This document shows positions 1 through 5,049 of a stretch of DNA of 5,049 nucleotides, piece by piece; the first letter of the stretch is position 1, and each line of letters starts with the position of its first letter. Both the position numbers and the translations under genes were made by a program. The notes beneath the pieces are model-generated. The model saw only the letters and a list, made by a program, of their open reading frames with translations, had not been told where the DNA came from and ran no database searches. Source of the DNA: JBGPBY01 sp041481485 (GTDB taxonomy: Bacteria > Acidobacteriota > Terriglobia > 20CM-2-55-15); NCBI GenBank assembly GCA_041481485.1, contig JBGPBY010000536.1:1-5049 (forward strand), written 5' to 3'.

Positions 1-35
1 AAAAAACTGTGCGCGGTCATAGACCGCGCCTACAG
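1..35 (-). terminator. terminator-like hairpin with T6 tract, minus strand
   Basis: Read on the minus strand, the hairpin at 35-7 runs straight into six T (the complement of A at 1-6). The stem has an 8-bp perfect core (11-18 with 22-29, loop 19-21) and an outer 4-bp helix (7-10 with 32-35), with a two-base bulge at 30-31. GC-rich stem plus U tract is the architecture of an intrinsic terminator. No minus-strand gene in the window needs one, so it may stop antisense transcription, or the T tract may simply belong to the repeat unit. Seen: stem and T tract. Inferred: termination. Confidence 0.35.
7..35. repeat. REP-like palindromic element, left copy
   Basis: This is an imperfect palindrome whose core is a perfect inverted repeat, gcgcggtc / gaccgcgc, around the 3-base loop ata. 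A near-identical sequence occurs inverted at 5027-5049: the 23 bases 12-34 match its reverse complement at about 21 positions. Short GC-rich palindromes repeated between genes are typical REP-type elements. I have the impression that this particular motif recurs in acidobacterial intergenic DNA, but I cannot check that here. Confidence 0.7.
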
Positions 36-114
36 TGGGCCGCAGATTTCAAACTGATCCATTACGATAAGAACAGCCATGCATGTGGGTGGTCTTCGCA
101 GGTAATATCACTGC

Positions 115-1779
115 GTGCAGCTGCGGATAACAGTCCAACTCCAACGATTCATCGTCGCATTCGCAGGGCTGGTGCTTTCGTTGTCTGTAAGGGCGCAGCA
201 GAAACCGATTCCCGACCCGGTGACGATTGAAGGGGTCGCTCTGGATGCAAGTACCGGAGAGCCGATTTCCGGAGTTCGCGTCAACCCGCCATGGCCGTTT
301 TGGCTTCCTCCCCCGCCGCCCGACGGCGGGGACATTCCGTATCCCCTGGTGCAGACTGATGCCTCGGGGCGCTTCTCGCGCGCCTTCGTCTACTCCGAAA
401 ACGAATTCGCATCGATCGGTTTCAATAAAGATGGCTACGACGTTCGCTGGTTACGTTTCCGGATCGTTCCGGGTGAGCGTATCGGTAACGCCGTTGTCCG
501 ATTGGAGCGGACAAAGTCCGGAGTGCTTTCGGGAAAAGTGACCGACTCAGGAGGCAATCCTGCCGCGAACGTCGGAGTCACCCTCTATTTCTCCAGCTCC
601 GGCGGATCGCTGTTGACCGGTCCCACGAGGTACTCCGATGACCGTGGAGAGTATCGGTTCTTCAATCTTGAGCCTCGGCGCTACATCGTCGGTTTCTCCG
701 ATCCGCGATATGCATCGCCTGGCCGGGGGCAAATGCCGGGCCCTATTATCAATCCAATTCCGCTCGCTCCTTTTCTCTATCCCGGAGTCGGAGATGCTTC
801 CAGCGCAGAGATTGTCGAGGTCGCCAACAAGTCTGAGGTGCGCCTGCGCAACACGAGCATCGGCTCGGCCCGTTTGGGTCGCGTCCTCTTCCGCCTGAAC
901 AATCAAAGTTCACCGGCACGAGATTTCTACCTGATTCTGCATTCAAAAAGGCAACTCGTTCACCTTGAGGCCGGTGAAGTCAGAACATTCGAAGACTGGC
1001 CGGATCATCCGACACCAGTCTCGATTGGATTCGCCCGCACGGATCAGTTCGAACCATTAGCACCTCTCTACCTGGCGGTTGCCTATGACGGCAGGGAGCG
1101 CGATGTGGAGATTCGACTCGCAGACGTGGACTCGGTCCTGCCGGTGCGTGTTCTTCTGGAGGAACCCGGCGGACAGGCCGTTCCATTTCATGATGCTCTT
1201 GCGTCCGTCGTCATCAGTCCCCGTGCGGATACAATCGGACCGAGCGGCCGGGCAACTCTAAATATGGATGGCACGGCTCAGGTGAAGAGTCTCTACGGTG
1301 GATTGTATGACGTCTATCTTGCCGAACTGCCTCCGAACGTTTACGTCTCATCTGCCAGTCAAGGTGAACGCGACGTGCTGGCCGCACCTGTAAGAGTGTC
1401 TGCAAATTCGGAGGCGCTCGAAATCCGCCTCCGCCGCGGCGCTGGAACCCTGAGTGGAACGGTGACGGATCGTGAGGGACGCTCAGCTCAATCCGCTATG
1501 GTTCTCGTTCTGCCGGACGACGCAAACCTTCCTGCCGAACAAATCGGTGTCCGGCGTTACGACACCACAGTGCAGGGAGGACAATTTGAAGTCCCCGGTC
1601 TGGTCCCCGGACGCTACCGTGTCTACGCCGCACGCGACGTGGATGTGCGCAGTTGGGATGATCACGTGTTGCGTTACATCGATCCCACGTTCCTTTCCAG
1701 ATTTCGTACAGACGGAGTTTTGGTGACCGTGGAAGAGAACGGCCGGCCCAGCGTCAAAGTGAAGTTGCTTGAGGACTGA
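115..1779 (+). CDS. secreted protein with carboxypeptidase-regulatory-like domains
   Basis: The product has 554 residues. It begins with a signal peptide: a basic start (R4, R11), a hydrophobic stretch at about 12-24, and a probable cleavage after VRA (25-27) before QQ. At least three beta-sandwich modules of the carboxypeptidase-regulatory/CnaB-like kind can be read. One is at about 36-132 (VTIEGVALDASTGEPISGV). One is at about 136-200 (LSGKVTDSGGNPAANVGV, then DDRGEYRFFNLEPRRYIVG, a hallmark of the fold). One is at about 444-552 (LSGTVTDREGRSAQSA, then GGQFEVPGLVPGRYRVYA). Residues 228-430 are also mostly beta but I cannot name them. A proline-rich stretch lies at about 58-76. Such proteins act outside the cytoplasm as structural or binding modules, and no catalytic motif is visible. 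The GTG start at 115 is chosen because it yields the signal peptide and an in-frame TAA at 103-105 blocks extension. The ribosome site is weak (gcagg, 98-102). The next gene follows 123 bases downstream in the same frame. Family assignment is firm; the exact role is unknown. Confidence 0.85.
   Translation: MQLRITVQLQRFIVAFAGLVLSLSVRAQQKPIPDPVTIEGVALDASTGEPISGVRVNPPWPFWLPPPPPDGGDIPYPLVQTDASGRFSRAFVYSENEFASIGFNKDGYDVRWLRFRIVPGERIGNAVVRLERTKSGVLSGKVTDSGGNPAANVGVTLYFSSSGGSLLTGPTRYSDDRGEYRFFNLEPRRYIVGFSDPRYASPGRGQMPGPIINPIPLAPFLYPGVGDASSAEIVEVANKSEVRLRNTSIGSARLGRVLFRLNNQSSPARDFYLILHSKRQLVHLEAGEVRTFEDWPDHPTPVSIGFARTDQFEPLAPLYLAVAYDGRERDVEIRLADVDSVLPVRVLLEEPGGQAVPFHDALASVVISPRADTIGPSGRATLNMDGTAQVKSLYGGLYDVYLAELPPNVYVSSASQGERDVLAAPVRVSANSEALEIRLRRGAGTLSGTVTDREGRSAQSAMVLVLPDDANLPAEQIGVRRYDTTVQGGQFEVPGLVPGRYRVYAARDVDVRSWDDHVLRYIDPTFLSRFRTDGVLVTVEENGRPSVKVKLLED
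311..331. repeat. perfect GC hairpin inside the proline-rich coding segment
   Basis: ccccgccg (311-318) pairs perfectly with cggcgggg (324-331) around a 5-base loop, cccga. It encodes the PPPPDGG part of the proline-rich stretch of the secreted protein. It resembles the intergenic GC hairpins elsewhere in the window in size, but not in loop or stem sequence. It may be only a by-product of Pro and Gly codons. Confidence 0.5.
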
Positions 1780-1890
1780 TACCCATTGCGCAATTTTTTT
1801 GGGGGCTGCGTCGCGCCATCGCTTCTGAGAAAGAAAAACTTCAGCATCTTGCGGGTTTCTCGCCGCCGTTCGCGCCTTCCAATATGGCCG

Positions 1891-1897
1891 AGAGGAG
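1891..1897 (+). promoter_or_regulatory. ribosome binding site fixing the serine hydrolase start
   Basis: AGAGGAG lies 5 bases upstream of the ATG at 1903. The frame is open further upstream to a TTG at 1786, but only the 1903 start combines a good Shine-Dalgarno sequence with an immediate lipoprotein signal peptide. Confidence 0.75.
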
Positions 1898-1902
1898 AAA
1901 TC

Positions 1903-3528
1903 ATGCGCCAGCGACCGATGCTCCTGTTGTGGACCGTTGCTCTGGTTGCTTCCTGTCACGGTTCTCAGGAAGAAAAGAACCACGCGCGGATGGATCAGAT
2001 CGTTCGCGTAAAGGTAGATAACAAGGATTTCTCTGGTTCTGTCCTTGTGGCGAGCGGCAATCACATCATTCTCAACAAGAGTTATGGACTGGCGAACATC
2101 GAGTGGAATATACCCAACACGCCCACTACGAAATTTCGTGTCGGTTCGGTCACGAAGCAATTCACAGCGGCCGCGATCCTGCTTCTCGAGGAACAGGGCA
2201 AGCTTAAGACCGATGATCTGGTGAAGACACATTGGGCGGAGGCGCCGGCGGCCTGGAACAAGGTCACCATTTTTCATCTGCTGACACACACGTCGGGCAT
2301 TCCGAACCCGGATGATGAACCCTGGAGGTTTTCCGAAGGGCCAACGGAGAAAACGATTGGGTACTTTCGCGACAAGCCGCTGAACTTCGAGCCCGGCAGC
2401 CAGTACAGTTACAGCAATGCCGGCTACATTGTCCTGGCGTACCTGATCGAAAAAGTGAGTGGCCAATCTTACGGCGCCTTTATCCGGGAGAAAATCTTCA
2501 CACCGCTGGGTATGAAAAACTCGGTAGTGGATTCGACACCAGATATTGTTCCCAATCGAGCTTCGGGATATACCGACGGGACGGACGAGTTCGTCAATGC
2601 GTCATATATCAACCTGACATCCTCCGTTGGCAGCGGCGCACTCTATTCGACAACGGAAGATCTATTGCGGTGGACTCAAGGCCTGTTCGCTGGCAAGTTG
2701 CTGTCGGCTGCGTCGCTCGAGAAAATGACAACGCCCTTTAAGGAGGACTACGCGTTAGGGCTGGAGGTCTCCAAAGATCAAGGCCACAAGATCATCTGGC
2801 ACGGAGGCAGCATTGCCGGATTCAATTCAACCCTGATCTGGTTTCCCGATGAAAAGATGACGATCGTGGTGCTCGCGAATCTTGAAGGAGATGTCACCAA
2901 AGGACTCGCCAAGCGGCTGAGCTCAGTGATGCACGGGAAAACTGTGGTTCTTCCCTCCGAACGACGTGAAATCAAACTGCCTGAAGATGCGCTGAAAAAG
3001 TTTACCGGCATCTACGAAGTGGATCCGGACACGAATCTGGTCATTGCCGTCTCCAATGGAAGGCTAAAGGGCTTTCTAGGTACCCAAAAGCCAAAGGAGT
3101 TGTTGGCCGAATCGGCAACGCGCTTTTTTTTGCGTGAAGTGGATGGACAGCTGGAGTTTAAACAGGATTCCACGGGCACAGTGACCGGCGCTGTGCTGTT
3201 TCAGGACGGAGAACAGAATCCGGCAAAACGTCTTCCGGATCGGGTCGAGGCAATACTGTCTGCCGAAATGCTGCCACGCTATGCGGGGACCTACCAACCC
3301 GCTCCCGACGTCGCCATTGTCATCACCGTCGATGACGGTCACCTCATGGTGAAAATTCCCTCGGAGCGGAATCAAGAGCTCTTCGCAGAGGCCGAGGACC
3401 GTTTCTTTTTCAAAACATTCAATGCCCAGGTTGAATTCACACGAAACAAGAACGGGCAGGTTACAGACTTGATTCTTCATCGGCCCGGACGAGAAGATCT
3501 CCGCGTGCCGCGACACCTGGAGCATTAG
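1903..3528 (+). CDS. lipoprotein serine hydrolase, beta-lactamase/PBP-like family (PF00144 type)
   Basis: The product has 541 residues from the ATG at 1903. The N terminus is a lipoprotein signal: MRQRP, a hydrophobic run, then the lipobox V-A-S-C with the lipidated Cys at 18. Position +2 is His rather than Asp, so it is probably outer-membrane anchored and facing the periplasm. The serine hydrolase domain spans about 33-345, with SVTK at 82-85 (nucleophile S82, general base K85), the Tyr motif YSN at 170-172 and HGG at 300-302. These are the three active-site motifs of class C beta-lactamase-like esterases and D-amino peptidases; the HxG third motif is usual in non-lactamase members. LLTHTSGIPN (126-135) is also typical of the family. 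The C-terminal part (about 359-541) is two tandem copies of a lipocalin-like domain resembling DUF3471, at a constant offset of 93 residues. Substrate cannot be told: beta-lactam, ester and D-amino-acid peptide are all possible. The gene lies 123 bases after the secreted-protein gene on the same strand, with no clear terminator between them. Family confidence is high; substrate confidence is low. Confidence 0.92.
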   Translation: MRQRPMLLLWTVALVASCHGSQEEKNHARMDQIVRVKVDNKDFSGSVLVASGNHIILNKSYGLANIEWNIPNTPTTKFRVGSVTKQFTAAAILLLEEQGKLKTDDLVKTHWAEAPAAWNKVTIFHLLTHTSGIPNPDDEPWRFSEGPTEKTIGYFRDKPLNFEPGSQYSYSNAGYIVLAYLIEKVSGQSYGAFIREKIFTPLGMKNSVVDSTPDIVPNRASGYTDGTDEFVNASYINLTSSVGSGALYSTTEDLLRWTQGLFAGKLLSAASLEKMTTPFKEDYALGLEVSKDQGHKIIWHGGSIAGFNSTLIWFPDEKMTIVVLANLEGDVTKGLAKRLSSVMHGKTVVLPSERREIKLPEDALKKFTGIYEVDPDTNLVIAVSNGRLKGFLGTQKPKELLAESATRFFLREVDGQLEFKQDSTGTVTGAVLFQDGEQNPAKRLPDRVEAILSAEMLPRYAGTYQPAPDVAIVITVDDGHLMVKIPSERNQELFAEAEDRFFFKTFNAQVEFTRNKNGQVTDLILHRPGREDLRVPRHLEH

Positions 3529-3570
3529 TTGCAGGTTTTCGGGAAGCTAAGTAATGCGACTCACAAATGT

Positions 3571-3732
3571 GGTCACATATGACCGAGGGGACCGTCGCGC
3601 TCACAGCCGCGTAACGGCGGCAGATCAAGAAAATAGCTGGATCTGTCGTGCCTTACGGCACTCTGTTCTTCGTGAATTGATATTCCACCGGCTGACGCCG
3701 GTGGCTAATGGACCTGCCGCCGCTCACGCGGC
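3571..3732. repeat. cluster of five intergenic hairpins, four with TNAC loops
   Basis: Five short inverted repeats lie in 162 bases. H1 is 3571-3584 (ggtca/tgacc, loop cata). H2 is 3606-3621 (gccgc/gcggc, loop gTAACg). H3 is 3648-3661 (gtgcc/ggcac, loop TTAC). H4 is 3685-3704 (ccaccggc/gccggtgg, loop TGAC). H5 is 3719-3732 (gccgc/gcggc, loop TCAC). A further TCAC at 3601-3604 follows a left arm, accgtcgcgc, whose matching right arm is missing, so it looks like a degraded unit. From memory, composite hairpin blocks of this style (cgtgcc...ggcact, then ccaccggc...gccggtggctaat) recur between genes in Solibacter-like genomes; I cannot verify that here. No stem is followed by a T tract. Confidence 0.75.
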
Positions 3733-3759
3733 TGGGAACGTGACTCGCCGTGCAGTACG

Positions 3760-3769
3760 TTGTCGACAA
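3760..3769. promoter_or_regulatory. candidate operator palindrome
   Basis: TTGTCGACAA is a perfect 10-bp palindrome lying about 38 bases upstream of the candidate -10 box for the next gene. Its size and place would suit a dimeric regulator, but no regulator gene is in the window, and a single 10-bp palindrome may occur by chance. Confidence 0.2.
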
Positions 3770-3782
3770 GAGGCCGGATTAG

Positions 3783-3813
3783 GGGACAAAAATATCCTCG
3801 GTCCGTTTATACT
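3783..3813 (+). promoter_or_regulatory. candidate sigma70-type promoter for the exported protein
   Basis: The -10 box is TATACT at 3808-3813 (five of six bases match TATAAT). A weak -35 box, GGGACA at 3783-3788 (four of six match TTGACA), lies 19 bases upstream, slightly longer than ideal. Transcription would start near 3820, giving a leader of about 30 bases that contains the Shine-Dalgarno site but not the hairpin cluster. Confidence 0.4.
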
Positions 3814-3841
3814 TTCTTCACTTCTCGAACGATGTCTCTGC

Positions 3842-3846
3842 GGAGG
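3842..3846 (+). promoter_or_regulatory. strong ribosome binding site
   Basis: GGAGG lies 5 bases upstream of the ATG at 3852. It is the best Shine-Dalgarno match in the window and fixes the start of the exported protein together with its signal peptide. Confidence 0.8.
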
Positions 3847-3851
3847 TTCCG

Positions 3852-4997
3852 ATGCGTTTAGCGGCAACTACTCTCGTGCTGGCTTTCCTTGTAACCACAA
3901 TCACGGTTTCGCCCCAAACCAACAGCCTGCCGGCACAACTCACCGATGCCGAGTTCTGGCGTATCTTCACGGATTTCTCGGAGCCGGGAGGAGACTATCC
4001 ATACGAGAACTTCGTGACGAACGAAGAGACGATTCAAAACGTGATTCCTGTATTGACGAAGGTGACGAAGCCGGGCGGCGTCTATCTCGGCGTTGGGCCG
4101 GAGCAAAACTTTACGTACGCTTCGGCCGTAAAGGCGAAAATGGCATTCGTATTCGATATTCGAAGGCAGAATGCGATCGAACTTCTGATGTACAAGGCGT
4201 TGTTTGAAATGTCGCCCACACGAGCCGACTTTGTCTCGCACTTGTTTTCGATCAAGAGCCCGGACAAAGTGCCAACGACGGCCAGAGCTTCCGGCGTGTT
4301 CCTGGCATTCGACGGCATCAAAGGCGACAAGACGTACTACACACAGAATCTCGCAGCCATCAAGAGCAGCCTCGCGAAACATGGCTTCGCTCTCAGCAAA
4401 GAGGACCTGCAAAAAGTCGAATACGTCTACGACGTGTTCTTCCGCGCCGGGCCAGAGATCGACTACAAGTTTGCCAGCGACTTCCCTCCGGCCATGGCGC
4501 CAGCCCCCAACTACATCCAGGAAATGACCGCGACCGATGCGGACAAGCAGCCCCATAGCTTTCTGGCGACGGAAGAGAATTACCAATTCATCCGGCAAAT
4601 GCAGAGCAAGAATATGTTCATTCCCGTGGTTGGCGACTTTGCCGGGCCGAAAGCGATTCGCAAAGTCGCGGATTACGTAAAGCAGCACAATTCGATCGTG
4701 TCGGCATTCTACCTGTCGAATGTCGAGACTTACCTTTCCAGTACTGCCCGCGGCGGCACCCCCGAAAAACTGCAAAAGTTCTATGAGAACGCGGCATCGT
4801 TGCCTGTCGATCGCTCGAGTCTGTTTATCCGGTTCGTGGGAGCGCAAAACTCAGACAATCTTCGATGGTGGAAAGGCGGTTGGCTGCAGGTCGTCTCGCC
4901 AATGGTCGACCTGCGGGAAAGAATCAGCGCAGGCGCCAGGCCTACGTACAGCGAGGCGCTCCAGGCGATCCCCGATCCGAAAACTCTCGCGCCCTGA
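3852..4997 (+). CDS. exported protein with methyltransferase-like motif, function unknown
   Basis: The product has 381 residues. The N terminus is a signal peptide: MRLAA, a hydrophobic run to about 19, and probable cleavage between about 20 and 30. From about 33 onward it reads as a conserved soluble protein of a family I recognise but cannot name with certainty; it resembles Leptospira LIC_10091-type proteins. Residues 51-70 (YENFVTNEETIQNVIPVL) lead into PGGVYLGVGPEQNFTY (74-89), then a strand ending in FDIRRQN (101-107). This matches the order of a Rossmann-like class I methyltransferase motif I (G-x-G) followed by an acidic residue at the end of strand 2 (D102). A second conserved block is VVGDFAGPKAIRKVADYV (259-276), followed by SAFYLSNVETYL (284-295) and LPVDRSSLFIRF (317-328), which recalls a second Rossmann-type half. 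No membrane span follows the signal. The gene has its own likely promoter and a strong ribosome site. Enzymatic activity is inferred only from the motif; a catalytically inactive fold is equally possible. Confidence 0.8.
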   Translation: MRLAATTLVLAFLVTTITVSPQTNSLPAQLTDAEFWRIFTDFSEPGGDYPYENFVTNEETIQNVIPVLTKVTKPGGVYLGVGPEQNFTYASAVKAKMAFVFDIRRQNAIELLMYKALFEMSPTRADFVSHLFSIKSPDKVPTTARASGVFLAFDGIKGDKTYYTQNLAAIKSSLAKHGFALSKEDLQKVEYVYDVFFRAGPEIDYKFASDFPPAMAPAPNYIQEMTATDADKQPHSFLATEENYQFIRQMQSKNMFIPVVGDFAGPKAIRKVADYVKQHNSIVSAFYLSNVETYLSSTARGGTPEKLQKFYENAASLPVDRSSLFIRFVGAQNSDNLRWWKGGWLQVVSPMVDLRERISAGARPTYSEALQAIPDPKTLAP

Positions 4998-5026
4998 TTT
5001 GTAAGAATGCGATTCCCCAATGCCAA

Positions 5027-5049
5027 TGTAGGGGCGGTCTATGACCGCC
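5027..5049. repeat. REP-like palindromic element, right copy (cut by window end)
   Basis: tgtagg is followed by ggcggtc (5033-5039), loop tat, and gaccgcc (5043-5049), a perfect 7-bp stem. It is the inverted counterpart of the element at 7-35. It starts 29 bases after the stop of the exported-protein gene, so if the copy continues as on the left, with an outer stem and T tract, it would act as that gene's terminator. Confidence 0.65.

Larger units (their letters stand above)
3529..3851. other. 323-base intergenic region with hairpins and a promoter
   Basis: No convincing gene lies between the serine hydrolase and the exported protein. An open frame starting at 3554 runs through the hairpins and into the next gene out of frame, and its translation is rich in Arg, Cys and His with no recognisable domain. 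The region holds the hairpin cluster (3571-3732), a 10-bp palindrome (3760-3769), a candidate promoter (3783-3813) and a ribosome binding site (3842-3846). No T-tract terminator for the upstream gene is visible. Confidence 0.8.

Noticed and set aside
1785..1800. attgcgcaat palindrome followed by T7 as a terminator after the first gene
   Set aside because: The palindrome has no room for a loop (4 bp with a 2-base loop at most) and is not GC-rich, so a stable terminator stem is unlikely.
1786..1902. TTG-initiated N-terminal extension of the serine hydrolase (39 residues)
   Set aside because: It would bury the lipoprotein signal peptide and lacks a well-placed ribosome site, whereas ATG 1903 has both a good site and the lipobox.
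1483..2466. 327-codon minus-strand open frame across the junction of the first two genes
   Set aside because: It is antisense to the catalytic core of the serine hydrolase, which has all three active-site motifs on the plus strand. The minus translation shows no domain.
3685..3704. Longest hairpin (H4) as the terminator of the serine hydrolase gene
   Set aside because: The stem is strong, but it is followed by ctaatgg, not a T tract, and lies over 150 bases past the stop codon.
3571..3732. CRISPR-like array
   Set aside because: The hairpins have different sequences and irregular spacing, and there are no direct repeats or cas genes.
3554..4207. 217-codon plus-strand open frame across the hairpin cluster and into the exported-protein gene
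   Set aside because: It overlaps the start of a well-supported gene in another frame, runs through repeat hairpins, and has an Arg/Cys-rich translation without a domain or ribosome site.
3858..4847. 329-codon minus-strand open frame opposite the exported-protein gene
   Set aside because: It is an antisense shadow: composition is dominated by Arg, His and Val, there is no recognisable motif, and it lies almost wholly within the sense gene.

Overview
The window looks like bacterial chromosomal DNA of moderately high GC, most likely from an Acidobacteriota genome (Solibacter/Bryobacter-like). This is an inference from three things: a large secreted protein built from carboxypeptidase-regulatory-like beta-sandwich repeats, a lipoprotein serine hydrolase with C-terminal lipocalin-like repeats, and intergenic DNA packed with short GC-rich hairpin repeats. 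No marker gene fixes the taxonomy.

Layout: (1) 1-114 holds a REP-like hairpin (7-35) and a short leader. (2) 115-1779, plus strand, encodes a secreted protein with carboxypeptidase-regulatory-like domains. (3) 1903-3528, plus strand, encodes a lipoprotein of the beta-lactamase/PBP-like serine hydrolase family (PF00144 type) with SVTK, YSN and HGG motifs and a duplicated C-terminal domain. (4) 3529-3851 is a 323-base intergenic region with five hairpins. Four of them present a T-N-A-C loop, and all four possible N bases are used. A candidate operator, a promoter and a strong ribosome binding site follow. (5) 3852-4997, plus strand, encodes an exported protein of uncharacterised function with a methyltransferase-like glycine motif. 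(6) 5027-5049 is a second copy of the REP-like hairpin, inverted relative to the first and cut by the window end.

All three genes are on the plus strand and all three products carry export signals, so the window is an envelope/periplasm gene group. The first two genes are 123 bases apart and may be co-transcribed. The third appears to have its own promoter. Nothing in the sequence ties the three proteins to one pathway. No tRNA, rRNA, CRISPR array, transposase or phage gene was seen. The most unusual signals are the TNAC-loop hairpin cluster, the inverted REP-like pair at the two ends, and the SAM-binding-like motif in a protein with a signal peptide.
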